DNA of 64,000 nt from Euonymus europaeus (taxonomy: Eukaryota > Streptophyta > Magnoliopsida > Celastrales > Celastraceae): assembly GCA_963580455.1 (NCBI GenBank), contig OY756963.1, forward strand, positions 27,733,555 to 27,797,554, written 5' to 3'. Under the pieces are notes generated by a model. It had not been told where the DNA came from. It searched no databases and saw only the letters and a list, made by a program, of their open reading frames with translations. The position numbers were made by a program, and so were the translations under genes. The first letter of the stretch is position 1. Each line of letters opens with the position of its first letter. Positions 1-11,360 of this stretch are shown piece by piece.

Positions 1-577
1 GAAACTAGTAAAAAATATCCGCCTGCACTTGTCTTTTTTGGGTAGCTAGCTTCATATGTCACATTACATCTATCAGTCAATGCGCTGAAGAGTGGGAGTA
101 CGGCTTTGATTGATGGTTCAATATCTAATGGTCAGTAATAACAATAACAGCAAATAATGGCCATAATTATATCTATTAACAAGCTTGATAAAAATAAAAG
201 ATGAACTAACACAGATATGGTTACAGAAAAGGCAAGCATAACATGAGCTGTATCAGTTTTAATTAGTTTTCACACACCATGAGAAAATGATTTTCAGCTG
301 GTCATTTTAGAATAATAGCACTGTACAACAATCTCAATCGACTGCATGATTAATGAGGAGCCATCAGCCCAAAAGTCCAGTGATGATTGAAAGAACATCC
401 AGTGATGTGATGTTGCCATTTCAGTAGTTGACACACCACTATGCGACTGTGACTTGAACTGGAGCTAGAGATTATAGTCGAACCAAGACTCGAAGAAAGT
501 GGCCCAGCTCTCTCTTTTATTTTTATGTACTTGATCTTATCGAACCGGGCTGTGACAAAAGTTAACAGGCAATGAAC
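1..577. other. Intergenic, nothing recognised
   Basis: AT-rich sequence with no convincing open frame, RNA gene or repeat boundary. It is the left flank of the nested transposon that starts near 578. Confidence 0.5.
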
Positions 578-728
578 TGGGATGACAATTTTACCTGGTG
601 GGTTAGGGAAAATCCATTTCAGGTTCTGGGTCGAGAATTTTGGAAATCCCCAAGCCGGGTATGGGGCGGAGATGGCATTCCCTTATCCGGCTCCGAACCT
701 CCCCAAGCTTTTTATAATATACATATAT

Positions 729-1034
729 CAGTTTTTCTCCTGGACGGACTTAAAAGACGGACTCAATTTACGGACTTTAAGTCCCGTCCGTCCGATTCAT
801 CTGACGCACCTCATCCATCTCAGGCATATTTGCTTCTCTCGACCCAGCCATTTGCGATGTCCAATCCTTCGTTTGTTCTCTCCACCCAGCCAAGCTCCGC
901 GCGACCTTCCGGCCTTCTTCTCCAGGCAGCTACTCGCCACCCAGGCCCTTGATTCGACCGCCCCTTGCTAGCGCCTCCCTCAGTCGTGACCATCCCAGCC
1001 CCTGCTTCTTGCGCCTCCATTGCTCGAGCCCTAG
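729..1034. repeat. MULE left terminal inverted repeat
   Basis: GC-rich arm whose inverse is at 5455-5748. Shared landmarks are the GTCCGTCCGATTCATCTGAC block and the CCTTGATTCGACCGCCCCTT block. Part of the inner half is repeated in tandem at about 1080-1230, diverged. Confidence 0.85.
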
Positions 1035-2716
1035 CCTAGCTCCACGAATCGAGCTTCCGACCTTCTTCTCCAGGCAGATAGCGACCCCTTGCTCGCGACC
1101 CAGGTCCTTGCTTCGACTCTGCCCCTTGCTAGTGCCTTCCTTGGTCGCGACCGACCTTCTTTTCTCCTTGTTCGCGACCCGTCTTCTCTCTCCCCTTGCC
1201 CGAGACCTTCTACCATGCGCTTGCCAAATCGCGACCCAGCCAATTGCGGCACCTCCAACGATCTCCTTCATCCTCTGATGATGGAACTACCAGGTAATTG
1301 TTCGATTTTGTGAGTTTTATTTGCTGCCGTATAATGAACCTTGGAAACGATATACTAGTTTTGTTTAATGATCTGGAGCATTGTGACACATATTTTTGAT
1401 TTGTAGCTCGAATTTATAGTTGGATTTGTAGTTAACATGTTTTAGTGATACTGGCTGTTCTTGAAACCGAATGTGTTGATTTGTACTGTTTAAAGTCATC
1501 TAGAATTGGTAGCTTTTAAATGTTGCTGGATATTTTATATGGTTGCATTCCTGGATGTTTTCAAATGCTGCATTATGCAAATGAATTCTCTATATATAGA
1601 GCAGATAGAAGTAGGTACTATTGTTGTATTGCACATGGAGATACAGGTCATCGATAGAAGAAGTTGTTGTATTGAAATGGTCGTGCATCTTTAATTAATC
1701 TAGTGGGACATGGATAAACTCATAAAAGACACTTGGCTTCGATCCAAAGTTTTTAGTAATGCAATTTTTTATGGATTCCTGGTGTAGTTTCATGCTCAAC
1801 TCTCAGTTGCTCAGTTTCTAAATATAGTTTTATGCTCAACTCTTTCTTCCTTTGATTTAAGGTGCACCATATATTGTTGCTTTCTACTCGTAGCTGCATA
1901 AACTTTGTACTTGTAAGTCTATATGGATCAAATTTTGTGGCGGTATTTTCTACTCATAGCTGCATATATTGTTTATGGTTCCAAGTTTGTGTAGGTTCAC
2001 ATGAAAAGCAATGGCGAAAAGAATGTGGAATGTGGAATGTGGAGTCTGCCTATAGCATTTCGCTGGCCGTGGAGTCTGCTTGTAGTTTTTTTCTTTCACA
2101 GAATGTGGAATTGTAATTCATTTCAATATTATATGTAATTGCTATGATATAGTTAATACATGGAAAAGTTCTATGACAATTGCATCTTTTCTGATAAAAT
2201 AAATTCAGTGATAAACTACAGCCATTCATAACTCTAGCATCTCTAAAAGATGCTTCAGAACAAATAAGATGACAAGGACCAAAGTTATTTTATTATCAAC
2301 CATGCTACGCATGCTGGTTCAAGACACCACCTTCCCAGAACAACTTCAAACATAGAAATGAGAGGATTACTAAACTCAACCATGTAAATCTCATAAAACA
2401 AGTGACACAGATATTCATACATAATACATTACAATCCATAGATAATCAAAGCAACAACAACCATTCATAATCAGTGCAACAACAACCAATCTTAACATAA
2501 TGACATTCTCCAGTGAAAGAGTAATCCACAATGACAGCAACTTCACCTTCATCACTCCCAACAGAAAGTTCATCACTCCCAACAGCAAGTCCATCACTCT
2601 CTACAGCAAGTCCATCACACAGTGTACTAATCCCTGCAAGAAAAAATAAAAAAAATTGTGTTAGCCACTTTCTTAATTCGAGTAACATAAGAAAAGTAAT
2701 TCAGGTGCCTTAGAAC
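1035..2716. other. MULE interior, non-coding
   Basis: Between the left TIR and the transposase gene. GC-rich to about 1260, then AT-rich with only short chance frames. A possible splice donor (ACCAG/GTAATTG) lies near 1290. No conserved protein was recognised. Confidence 0.5.
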
Positions 2717-4982
2717 TTACACATTATTAAGCACAGGACAATTTCTCTTGTCATGGGATTGCCCTGTTAACCCACAACCATGACAACGCCTAACTTTTTT
2801 AGCAAGTTCTTTACCACCCTTGAGTTTCTTTCCACAACCCTTCGCTCTAACATTTTCAGGTTCATTGTAAATAGGTTGTGAAAGATTAACACTAGGTGTA
2901 GAAGATTGAACGCCACAATTTACAATCATTGTGCTAAGACTGCATTGTAGAGACTCCAATGTCTCAAATGCAATCTTATAGTTCTCTTCATTAACCAATG
3001 CAGCGTCGACGATACTTGTAGTCAACTTACGTAATATATTGTGCTTTAGAACTACATTGGAGTCGCAAACACCCATCTCATGGACACCTCCATATGAACC
3101 TGAAATCCTAGTACTTGCAGACTTGGTCCACCTACGCTTTAAATAGGTATCAGGCAATGGAGCTTGCAACTGTGTTTTGCTGAAAGCCTCAAAAATATGT
3201 CGACAAATAATCCCACATGACTCAAACTTCCTACAACTGCAAGTCATACGATTTAATGTTCTGTCCTCAACAACTTTTCTTAGTCTCTGAGTATTACAAT
3301 CAACTCGCCCAACTTTATAGATGGAAATGTCTTCCTCCAAATTGTCAATTCTTGCCGTATAGACCATGCTCTGAAATAACTCATCCTGAACTTTGTAAAA
3401 TATTGTTTGCGTGTACAATTCACTCATTGACTTCTCTATAGGCCACATGGTTTTAACAATGGGTTGTTCATTGATGTCTTTGTGGTCCAAAGTAAGCTCT
3501 TGATGTCTTTGATGTTTAAGTGCTCTAGCAAACCTAACCACAAAATCTATCAAGGAGTTTTTCTTCGAAACGTAAGACTTGAAAAAAGCGTGACAACTCT
3601 ATGCTCTTTGACTACTAGACATATCTGCAAACATTCTTTAACGTCAATAATAAACAAAATGCCACACCAACAGATCATTGTCAAATTACTTGCCAAAAAA
3701 GAGAGTAAAATACCTGCAGAAAATATATCATTAATGAAGGCAGGAATCCACTTGAAGCGGATATCATACATCGCTCTTAGCCACTCATTATCGGACAATC
3801 CACTCTGCTCGATAATTTCAGTCCATTGAGTTTCAAACTCTTTTGGAGTCTCTGAGTTCCATATGCGGTTTTGAAACTGATGATAATTATCTTTCCACTT
3901 GATTCATCCATCTTCTCTGAAAATTTAGTCAGAATATGCCACATACAAAAGCGGTGCACAGTGTTCGGCATTAATTGAGCTATAGCTTTACTCATTGTCA
4001 GGTCTTGATCAGTGATAATCAATTTTGGTGCACCTACAGACATAGCTAATAAGAACTGCTGCAAAAGCCATGTAAATGACTCAGTCGTTTCATCACTTAA
4101 GAATGCACATCCAAAGAGAGTAGTTTGGCCATGGTGGTTGACTTCGACAAGTGGTGCAAAAATCATACCATATCGATTAGTATTGTAAGTAGTATCAAAA
4201 ACTACCACATCTCTAAAATTACTATATGCCCTCCTGCATTGTGCATCTGTCCAAAAACAATGAGTTAACTTGTTTTCTTCGTCCATATTAACTGAAAAAT
4301 AGAACTCTAGATTTCTTTCCTTCTCGACCTCAAAATACTCATATAACATTTGCGCATCATGACCTGCATACATTTTAGTCTCGTCACGTCGAGCATTGTA
4401 GAAGTCCTTCTCTATACACCCAATATTTTCTATACTCCCGGCCTCTAACTCCAAAATACTTATTTGTTGATGAATTGGAACATTGGAGGCACTCAATTGT
4501 TGGGTCAAAGACTTCTTAGCAGGACACATTCTACTGTAAGACCGTAGTAAATGAACCTTTCTTGGTGTTGTAAGGGTGTGATTATGCACCTCATGGAAGG
4601 TTGAGACAATAAATTTTTTATTAGCATCAGACTTCACAAGGGCAATCCTAGCCTCACACCCTTCTCTAGTTAATCCACGTTTTCTACTAGGTACATAATT
4701 TGGGTTCTCCACATGTCGAATCCCTTGTTTATAACAAACAAATTCTCGCCTAGTAATCTCATTGCTCTTGTTTTTCTTAGTAGTCCACGCTCGAATACTA
4801 AACCCGGCTTCCCTTGCATATTCATTGTAGAAACGTTGGGCATCATCTAATGAATCGAACTCTTGCCCAATTTGGGGAATGACTTCAGACCTTACTTGAG
4901 GCAAAAAAGTTATAGTATTTTATGCAGAGGAACCCATATCCATTTGTGAGACTACATTATATCCAGTTGTAATGTCATCCAT
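2717..4982 (-). pseudogene. FAR1/FHY3-type MULE transposase, inactivated
   Basis: Reading the minus strand, an ATG at 4982 opens a frame that meets a TAA at codon 21 (4922-4920) and then continues in the same frame. Next come a FAR1 DNA-binding domain (FYNEYAREAGFSIR, then C, C and H residues ending VHNH) and the MULE transposase core. The core shows DTTYNTNRYGM, a second aspartate in ITDQD and HRFCMWHI. Near 3900 the frame shifts, and matching sequence (FETQWTEII, NEWLRAMYDIRFKW) continues in another frame. An intron with good borders follows (3713-3578). The last exon carries a SWIM zinc finger (CSCRKFESCGIICRH) and a zinc knuckle (CHGCGLTGQSHDKRNCP) before the stop at 2717. Domain order is that of full FAR1-family transposases. 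One nonsense codon and one frameshift make it a pseudogene. Domesticated FAR1 transcription factors share this layout, but the TIRs and TSD show a mobile copy. Confidence 0.88.
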
Positions 4983-5454
4983 TATTGACAATAATGGCTC
5001 CTACAAAGCAGACCAGTACTATGATACACACAGACATAACACATCAGCTCACTAAATACTCAATTTCTAAGAATATAGAACTCAGTATTGCAACACATAA
5101 AGTCTAATATGCAAATCTTACAATATATAAATGAGAAGCAACCCTTACCAAATGTCGTTCACTTTCACAGTATGGCTACACAACAAGAAGACCAAGTGGA
5201 TGAATCGGACTGTACCGGTTGATCTTTAGAAGCAATAACCTGCAGAAGTTTATAGTGAAAAATGAAGTAAATTACAACTCTAGATACTAGAATAATAACT
5301 CAGAGAAGTTCTACAAGCGAATGGGACCACTCAATACAATAAAATAATACCTCAGTCTCACGAACTAGCAATTTTTGGTGCAATAATATCTCAGAATTTT
5401 TGGTGGGGCTCGAGCAATGGAGGCTCGAGAAGCAGGGGAATGGAGGCGCGATTG

Positions 5455-5748
5455 GCTGGGGCTCGAGCAATGTAAGCGCAAGAAGTAGGGGCTAGGCCAG
5501 TCGCGATTGAGGGAGGCGCTAGCAAGGGGCGGTCGAATCAAGGGCCTGGGTGGCGAGCAGCTGCCTGGAGAAGAAGGCCGAAAGGTCGCGCGGAGCTTGG
5601 CTGGGTGGAGAGAACAAACGAAGGATTGGACATCGCAAATGGCTGGGTCGAGAGAAGCAAATATGCCTGAGATGGATGAGGTGCGTCAGATGAATCGGAC
5701 GGACGGGACTTAAAGTCTGTAAATTGAGTCTGTCCAGGAGAAAAACTG
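5455..5748. repeat. MULE right terminal inverted repeat
   Basis: Inverse copy of 729-1034. It differs mainly by a short deletion in the outer part (the left arm has an extra ACTTAAAAGACGG-like stretch after GGACGG) and by scattered substitutions. Confidence 0.85.
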
Positions 5749-5969
5749 ATACATATATTACATATATCTAATACATATATATAATACATACATACATATA
5801 TAAATATAATAGATATACATATAATATTATATTATTTTTTGGGAATATTCGGGGATGGTGTCGGGGATGACTGTTACCCATCCCTGTCAGGTTCGAGGAT
5901 TTCCCGAATCCCAAAAATCGGGGATGGGGAGGGTATACCCGGCCCTATCCCGCCCCGTTGTCATCCCTA

Positions 5970-7783
5970 TTCTGAACAACATGTTGATAATGACACAAAC
6001 ACCTTTTGTCGTTGGTGCAGTACGTGCATGTCAACGTTAGCATAATCCCAACTATTTGGGAAATTTTCAAAATTAATATCCTCGAAAATAGAAATCCGTG
6101 ATATAATTTGATTTTTGAAAAACAAAATAAATGACATGCTTTTTCATCCAAAAAACTAAATGACTCTTAAAAGACGTTTCATCTCCCTACTTCTCAATAA
6201 CTTCATTCAACGCTTTAGCTTCTCATGCTATATAAACTTCAATAGAGAGTGTGGACATCTGTATTGAGGTCAACAATCTCACAATTTTCAAATATACTTA
6301 TGCGCATGTATGTACATTAATAGAGAAAGTTGAAGGTGTTGTTTCTGTCCTTTACGTGGTTTGGTTGCGCTTTTGTTTATTATGCAGTCGAGCATTTAAT
6401 TTGTTTTATGCGGTCGAACATTTCCTTATTATTTGGTCAAGTATTATTTATGTGATCGGACATTTCTTTATTATGCGGTTGGGCATTAATGTATGAAGTG
6501 TTTGTCATGGAGATGTTAGGGCATTTATCTAGCAAAAGGCCAAGTAAATTCTCATATCTTTCATTTGTTCTTTAATCATGTTTTTCTTTTGTTCATTAAT
6601 AGTTTGTATTTATGTCGACTGATTCTTAGATTGTTTTGATATGAGAATTGACATACTATCTTGCTTCAAGTGCGGTAGAAAAATTAAAAAAAATCCTCAT
6701 GCAAATTGCAAGGGGCTCTATTCATTCCCGGGAAATCAAATTTTTTTTGGACTACAACACTTGCGATGAATGCAATCAAATGTTGAAGTTGACGTGAAGG
6801 GATTGGTGGGGTCTCAGAACTCTGAACTCCAAAATCTTTTTGATTGTATAAAGGCCCATGCAAATTGCATGGGAGCTTTTTGTTTCATAGATTTTCTGCA
6901 ACCTTGAAGCAATATAGTGTGTCAATTATCAGTCTTCATAAATGCACATTATTTTTGAAATAGTTATGAAAATCATGCTTAAATATCAATAAAAGGTTAT
7001 AAGTCAAAGTTATGAGATGATATCTAAGGACAAGAAATTGCATTCCTGCATTTATTCTATTGCTTTGAAATGATGTCCTCAACCAGCCAATAAAATGATA
7101 GACCATTTGAAGTGTTGATGCCTGACTAGAGTGATAGCATCATGCTTGACCACGTAAATATCTCTCTTTATTACTGTAAAGGGTATTTGAGTCACAAAAA
7201 GATAAAAATAGGCCATTTATCTTGTTTTTAAAAAAATATATCATATATCAGGTTTCAATTTTTGAGAAAGTTATTTTTTAAAGGTTTTCTTATTATTTAC
7301 TCGGCATTCGAGGAAAAGAAGAGAAAACAAATTTCCATTATTTTTGAATTTTTTTAGTTTTAATTGTTTGAATTTTATAATGTGGCAAATCCTGAGCATC
7401 TCAAATGCATCTCTATTTTCAAGCACGTACTTCAAATCTTATAATTGGATCTCACATCTATTGCACAGAATTGGATTCCACTTATCTATTCATATAACAA
7501 AACATATCTCTCAATACAATCAAATCAACAAAACACATCTTTCAATACAATTTTTTTCACTTTCCATATACTCCAAGTATCAAACATCAACATTATCTCG
7601 CTCATACTTTTTTTTTCTTTTTTTTCTACGATTTTACACATTTTTCAATATAATTTTTCAAATCACTATTTCTACCACTCCATCACTCCAAATAACAACA
7701 AATTGGACTTGCAGAAGCAGTGACTCACCCAGAGAGTCTAATCCCTAGTTTTTTTTTGTCTTTTGAACATCTGTTTTTCTACT
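5970..7783. other. Intergenic, AT-rich, no gene recognised
   Basis: Contains a short degenerate tandem repeat (6376-6487), a palindromic CCCATGCAAATTGCATGGG near 6848, and pyrimidine-rich stretches near 7550-7630. The frames there are low-complexity and not credible genes. Confidence 0.5.
6376..6487. repeat. Degenerate ~22-34 bp tandem repeat
   Basis: The phrase TTATGCGGTCGAACATTTC recurs four to five times with substitutions (TTATGCAGTCGAGCATT, TTATGCGGTCGAACATT, TATGTGATCGGACATT, TTATGCGGTTGGGCATT). Confidence 0.5.
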
Positions 7784-8497
7784 TGATGATGCCAAAAACT
7801 GTCCGTCCTAGCTGGACACCAATCAGTCCGGTCAGACTCTAAATTGCTGAGCTGGATGTCCTACACAGTAAGCAAACGTAAGCTAAGAGGGACCCCGAGT
7901 TAGTTCGGGGGGGGGGGGGGGGGGGGGGGGGGGGCTCGCTCCGACGCTCAAGTCAGTTAGGTAATTCTTAGTTGGGAGGGCTCGCTCTCTGAGAGCTCTC
8001 TCAACTGAAGCGACAGTAATACCAATTGTGACGTAAAAATTTACCTGATGTGTGGGCCTCCTTTTATAGAGATTTACAGAGTTCTTATTCCTTTAGGAAT
8101 GAAACTCCTCTTTTCCTTATCTGAGCGCATTTGTCGGAGTTGTAGTCTTTTTGGGTCTGTACTCCTTGTAGGATTACGACTCCTTACAGAAGGAATAGAT
8201 CTAGTTTGGATCCAGCAATGGCTGACCGACCACCCTGTCAACTCAGGATGACCGACCGACCTATGTACCCAATGGACATCATCTTCACTAAATAGTTGAA
8301 GGCCAAACCGATCTGTAGAGGACGACCCGACCGAACCAACCATCAGCCTAAGAGAGCCTAGTAGGAGCAAAGTTGACCGATCGATCGAACCAATAATACT
8401 TTAGGTTGGTCAGTTCAGCAAGCCGCAATGCTGCCTGTCCGAGGTGGACATTTACACGTGTCACAATCTTATTGGATGGACCAATTTGGCCATATCA
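7784..8497 (-). mobile_element. LTR of the 0.7-kb family (copy A)
   Basis: Runs TGATGATGCCAAAAACTG to GCCATATCA and aligns, inverted, along its length with the solo LTR at 60574-61259. Internal landmarks shared by both are the CCCCGAGTTAGTTCGGGG block, CTCTCTCAACT, AACTCCGACAAATG on the inverse strand, and CCACACGTGT-like sequence near the far end. The flanking pentamers (CTACT and GTGCT) do not match, so a clean target duplication was not found here. It carries a 28-base G tract where copy B has seven. The strand given is by analogy with copy B and is arbitrary. Confidence 0.75.
7907..7934 (+). repeat. 28-base poly-G tract
   Basis: Uninterrupted G28 inside LTR copy A, at the place where copy B has seven C on the plus strand (61130-61136). 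It could be true slippage or a sequencing or assembly artefact. Such a run can form G-quadruplexes. Confidence 0.95.
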
Positions 8498-8522
8498 GTG
8501 CTCATTGTTTTATTATTACTAG

Positions 8523-9420
8523 GGTGGTAGCTCTTCCGCATGGGACTATGCTTAGGGATGGCAAAATTCGCCGCGGGTTTGGGTGGCACTTCCCGGGGAC
8601 GGGTAGGGTATGGTAATACCTTACCTGGCCCCGAACCCGACCCGAAATTTTTTTAATATTTTATTTAAATATATATAATACATATATTATTTATTTATAT
8701 ATATATATATATTACATATATCTAATAGATTAATACGCACATATATATATATACATACATTGACATACATATATACACAGATATATATACATTGACAAAC
8801 ATACACACACACATATATAAATTGACATACATATATACATATGACACACACACACACAGATATATATCTATTTAATTAATACATACATACATACTGACAT
8901 ATATATATATAATACATACATACTAACACATAACACATACATGTATATATATATAATATAAATACATATAATATTGTAGTATTTTTGGGGTTCGGGGATG
9001 GGTTCGGGTGATACCCGTCCCCGTTGGGTTCGGGTTCGGGGATTCCCCGAACTCCAAAAGTATGGGGAGAGCATACCCGGCCCCGCCCCGCCCCGTTGCC
9101 ATCCCTAACTATGCTCCAGGTTCGAGGATGATGCCAAATGAGTTGGACTTCATGGGACAAAATCAATAGATTTCTGCATATCGACAAGGCCAACAGTCTT
9201 CACAGTCTTATGGAAGTGCAGGTTACCTGAATTTCTATCCTTCTCAAACAGAAATTGCACAGGAGCAAAAACTACAGAACTCGAGGGATTTTCTATTAGA
9301 TGGTAATCAAGAGCCATCTTCACAAGAAGTTGGCCTACTTTGGCAGCGAAGGAATTGAATCTCATATTCCTTCATCCAATCAAGTCCTCCTAGTGGCTCA
9401 TTTAATGATTTTCAATTCTG
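8523..9420 (+). pseudogene. Exon-like fragment, broken by a hAT-like insertion
   Basis: After an acceptor-like TTATTATTACTAG (ends 8522) the plus strand reads GGSSSAWDYAP up to the hAT target. It resumes in frame after the element as GSRMMPNELDFMGQNQ, a stop, then a long Q/S-rich stretch (QGQQSSQSYGSAGYLNFYPS) and EVGLLWQRRN before a second stop, with similar composition to about 9413. The hAT-like element (8553-9107) and its duplicated octamer must be removed to see this. Codon-like composition and the acceptor suggest a real gene fragment. I do not recognise the family. Two in-frame stops indicate it is dead, or that exon limits are misjudged. Confidence 0.4.
8553..9107. mobile_element. hAT-like non-autonomous element (MITE), 555 bp
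   Basis: Perfect terminal inverted repeats TAGGGATGGCAA/TTGCCATCCCTA, with an identical 8-bp duplication ACTATGCT at 8545-8552 and 9108-9115. The subterminal 80-100 bp on each side are CGGG/CCCG-rich. The core is a TATATACATACA microsatellite. An 8-bp duplication is the hAT signature. No coding capacity. It lies inside the exon-like fragment 8523-9420 and so marks a gene-disrupting insertion. Confidence 0.92.
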
Positions 9421-9640
9421 GACTATGCTAACAATCATACCAAACTTGGGCGCGTAGTTGTTGCTGACCTTGGATTTTTTTTTGTGGTCCCATTTTCTTG
9501 AAGTGGGGCAAAGTAGGGTTTGGCTGTGTGATAAAATTAGATTTTATGACTTTTTCGAGTGTTTGGCTTTGTCCAACTGTACATGCTCGAGGAGAGATGT
9601 TGACTTTGTGGGCCTCAATGCTGAAGTTTTATTGTATCAT

Positions 9641-10413
9641 GGGTCCGTTTGGAAGACAATTCAGATTTTAGCATATAATTTGGTTTATATGTTGGTAGCG
9701 TATATGCTGTTTAAGATACTGACATATATGTTGTTTCAAATGTTGTAGGTGTTTGGCTCGATTTTTCTGATAACATAAATGTTGTTCCAAATGCTGTGGC
9801 TAATTACATACAGGGGTATTAGTAGAAATTCAAAAATAATGAGATTAATATATTTATAAAAAAATTATGTATTTTTTATTTGAACATTTGAACATTTTTA
9901 ATAATATTAACAATTTTTTCTAACATTTAAATATTTTTAATAATATTAAAAAATTTCTAACATTTATTTTAATAATATTAACATTTTTAAAAAAAAATAA
10001 ACGTACATATAATAAATATTTACATTTTTTCTAACATTTAACACAGTTTAAATATACTAACATTTTAAAAATATAATAAAAAATAACATTTTCTACTAAC
10101 AGTTAACATTTGGAGAGGGAACACGGCGAACGGAAATAACACCAGAGAGAGAGACGAAGCTACTAGGTTAATAACGAAAGGGGGGCACTTTGGCCATTAA
10201 ATGAAATAGTTTGAGGTATTTAAGACATTTCATAACTTAAATGGTAAATGGTATTTGAAATGCTCCAAAAATAAGCATTTCGGAAATTGTCAAAAAATGC
10301 TAAACTTTATGCTAGATGTTAAATTGTTGTTTGGTTGTCAATTCTTGCTTGTGTAACATATATGCTATTTTCTAGCATATATGCTAGTTAAAATCATCAA
10401 CCAAACAGCACCC
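9641..10413. mobile_element. Probable MITE with GGGT-GTTTGG ends
   Basis: The left end GGGTCCGTTTGG and right end CCAAACAGCACCC are imperfect inverted repeats. Both are followed inward by TAGCATATA-type motifs (TTTTAGCATATAATTTGG on the left, CTAGCATATATGCTAG on the right). The core is very AT-rich and built from repeated AACATTTNNAATAATATT units (about 9885-9985). No convincing target duplication was found, so superfamily is open (hAT or PIF/Harbinger). Confidence 0.5.
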
Positions 10414-10661
10414 ATGAATTGGGGCATGGTGTATGAACTCCTGCCCTATGATATATGTGTTTTGTTGGTTAATTGAATATGAGTACTCCTTAAATGCAGT
10501 TTTAATCTCTTGCTTATTTCAAACTTTATGTTTAATAAAGTTCAAAAATGTTATAGAATCAAACTTTTATTAGTCTAACTCAACCTAAGTCTAAAATAGC
10601 ACTATATGTAGGTGGGTCATGTTGGACTTTTTTAAAAATCAATTAATAATATTAATTTTTT

Positions 10662-11355
10662 CATAAACGAAATTTTAAAACGTTTTATCTCTCAAAATAC
10701 ATGTTAGATTGGGAAAAAAATAATTACATATTCGAATTCAGCGCGTAAAAAAATTTCTAATAAGAGCTATTGTCGATAGTTTTTATTGCATTTTTTCTAA
10801 ACTCATATGTATATGATGTATAAACTGTTTATTCAAGTTAAATTTTTATTACACTATGATAGTAGAATATATAGATTCATTGTTTTTTTTTATTATTGAA
10901 ATTACTTTGGGTACTCGAACCCGTTAGAGAATAGTAGTTAGGACCATAGAGTTTAACATTTGGAACATTTAGGATTTTGTAGCGATTTCGTCGAGGTTTA
11001 ACGAATTTGAGTCTTCTAGGTTACAACATGGAAATTCGATACACGAACTCGTTAGGTTTTAGCGAATTCGTTCCCCTTGAGATTTATAAGACTTATTGTT
11101 GAAGTTACAACATGAAAATTCGATACACGAGCCCATTAGGATTTAACGAATCCATTCCCCTTAAGGTTTAACACTTATTATTTAGATTTAGGGTTTAGTA
11201 CAAAAAAAAACAATATAATTAAGAATGACTGAATAAAACCTATTGATGATGAATCTTATTGGATATATATTTACTTACTAATTATGAATACGTAATTTTT
11301 TTCGAAATCTAATATATATTTTAAGAGATAACGTGTTTTAAAATTTCGTTTAAGG
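10662..11355. repeat. Inverted-repeat element with internal 83-bp duplication
   Basis: Arms at about 10662-10738 and 11283-11355 are inverse copies (shared core AAACGAAATTTTAAAACG, ATCTCTCAAAATACA-like and ATTAGATT). Inside, an 83-bp unit starting TTACAACATG is repeated twice (11021-11186); each copy has ATTCGATACACGA and CCCCTT landmarks. The outer sequence of one arm also resembles 42440-42540. This looks like a transposon remnant; ends and target duplication were not resolved. Confidence 0.55.
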
Positions 11356-11360
11356 AAAAA

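Larger units (their letters stand above)
729..5748 (-). mobile_element. Mutator-like element (MULE), FAR1 type, with long TIRs
   Basis: The element starts CAGTTTTTCTCCTGGAC and ends with its inverse. It is flanked by an identical 10-bp duplication, ATACATATAT, at 719-728 and 5749-5758. The terminal inverted repeats are about 300 bp (729-1034 and 5455-5748), diverged by small indels, and unusually GC-rich for this locus. The left one has a partial second copy inward (about 1080-1230). The only gene inside is a broken FAR1/MULE transposase on the minus strand. It sits inside the AT-rich core of a hAT-like element, so it is the younger of the two. TSD length, long TIRs and transposase type all agree on a MULE. 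Confidence 0.9.
578..5969. mobile_element. hAT-like non-autonomous element, split by a MULE
   Basis: The outer ends are inverted: TGGGATGACAA at 578 and TTGTCATCCCTA ending at 5969. Both arms are rich in CGGG/CCCG blocks and pass inward into AT-rich TATATACATA sequence. The same design is seen in the intact 555-bp copy at 8553-9107, which has a clean 8-bp duplication. Without the inserted MULE and one duplicated target this element would be about 360 bp. The flanking octamers CAATGAAC and TTCTGAAC match at five of eight positions, so the target duplication is decayed. Family assignment to hAT rests on the better copy; no transposase of its own is present. Confidence 0.6.

Noticed and set aside
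820..1278. Several overlapping open frames in both strands of the MULE left arm
   Set aside because: They lie in the GC-rich terminal inverted repeat, where stop codons are rare, and have no recognisable protein features.
7344..7748. 134-codon and 92-codon plus-strand frames
   Set aside because: Pyrimidine-rich, Phe/Ser/Ile-biased low-complexity translation; no conserved motif.
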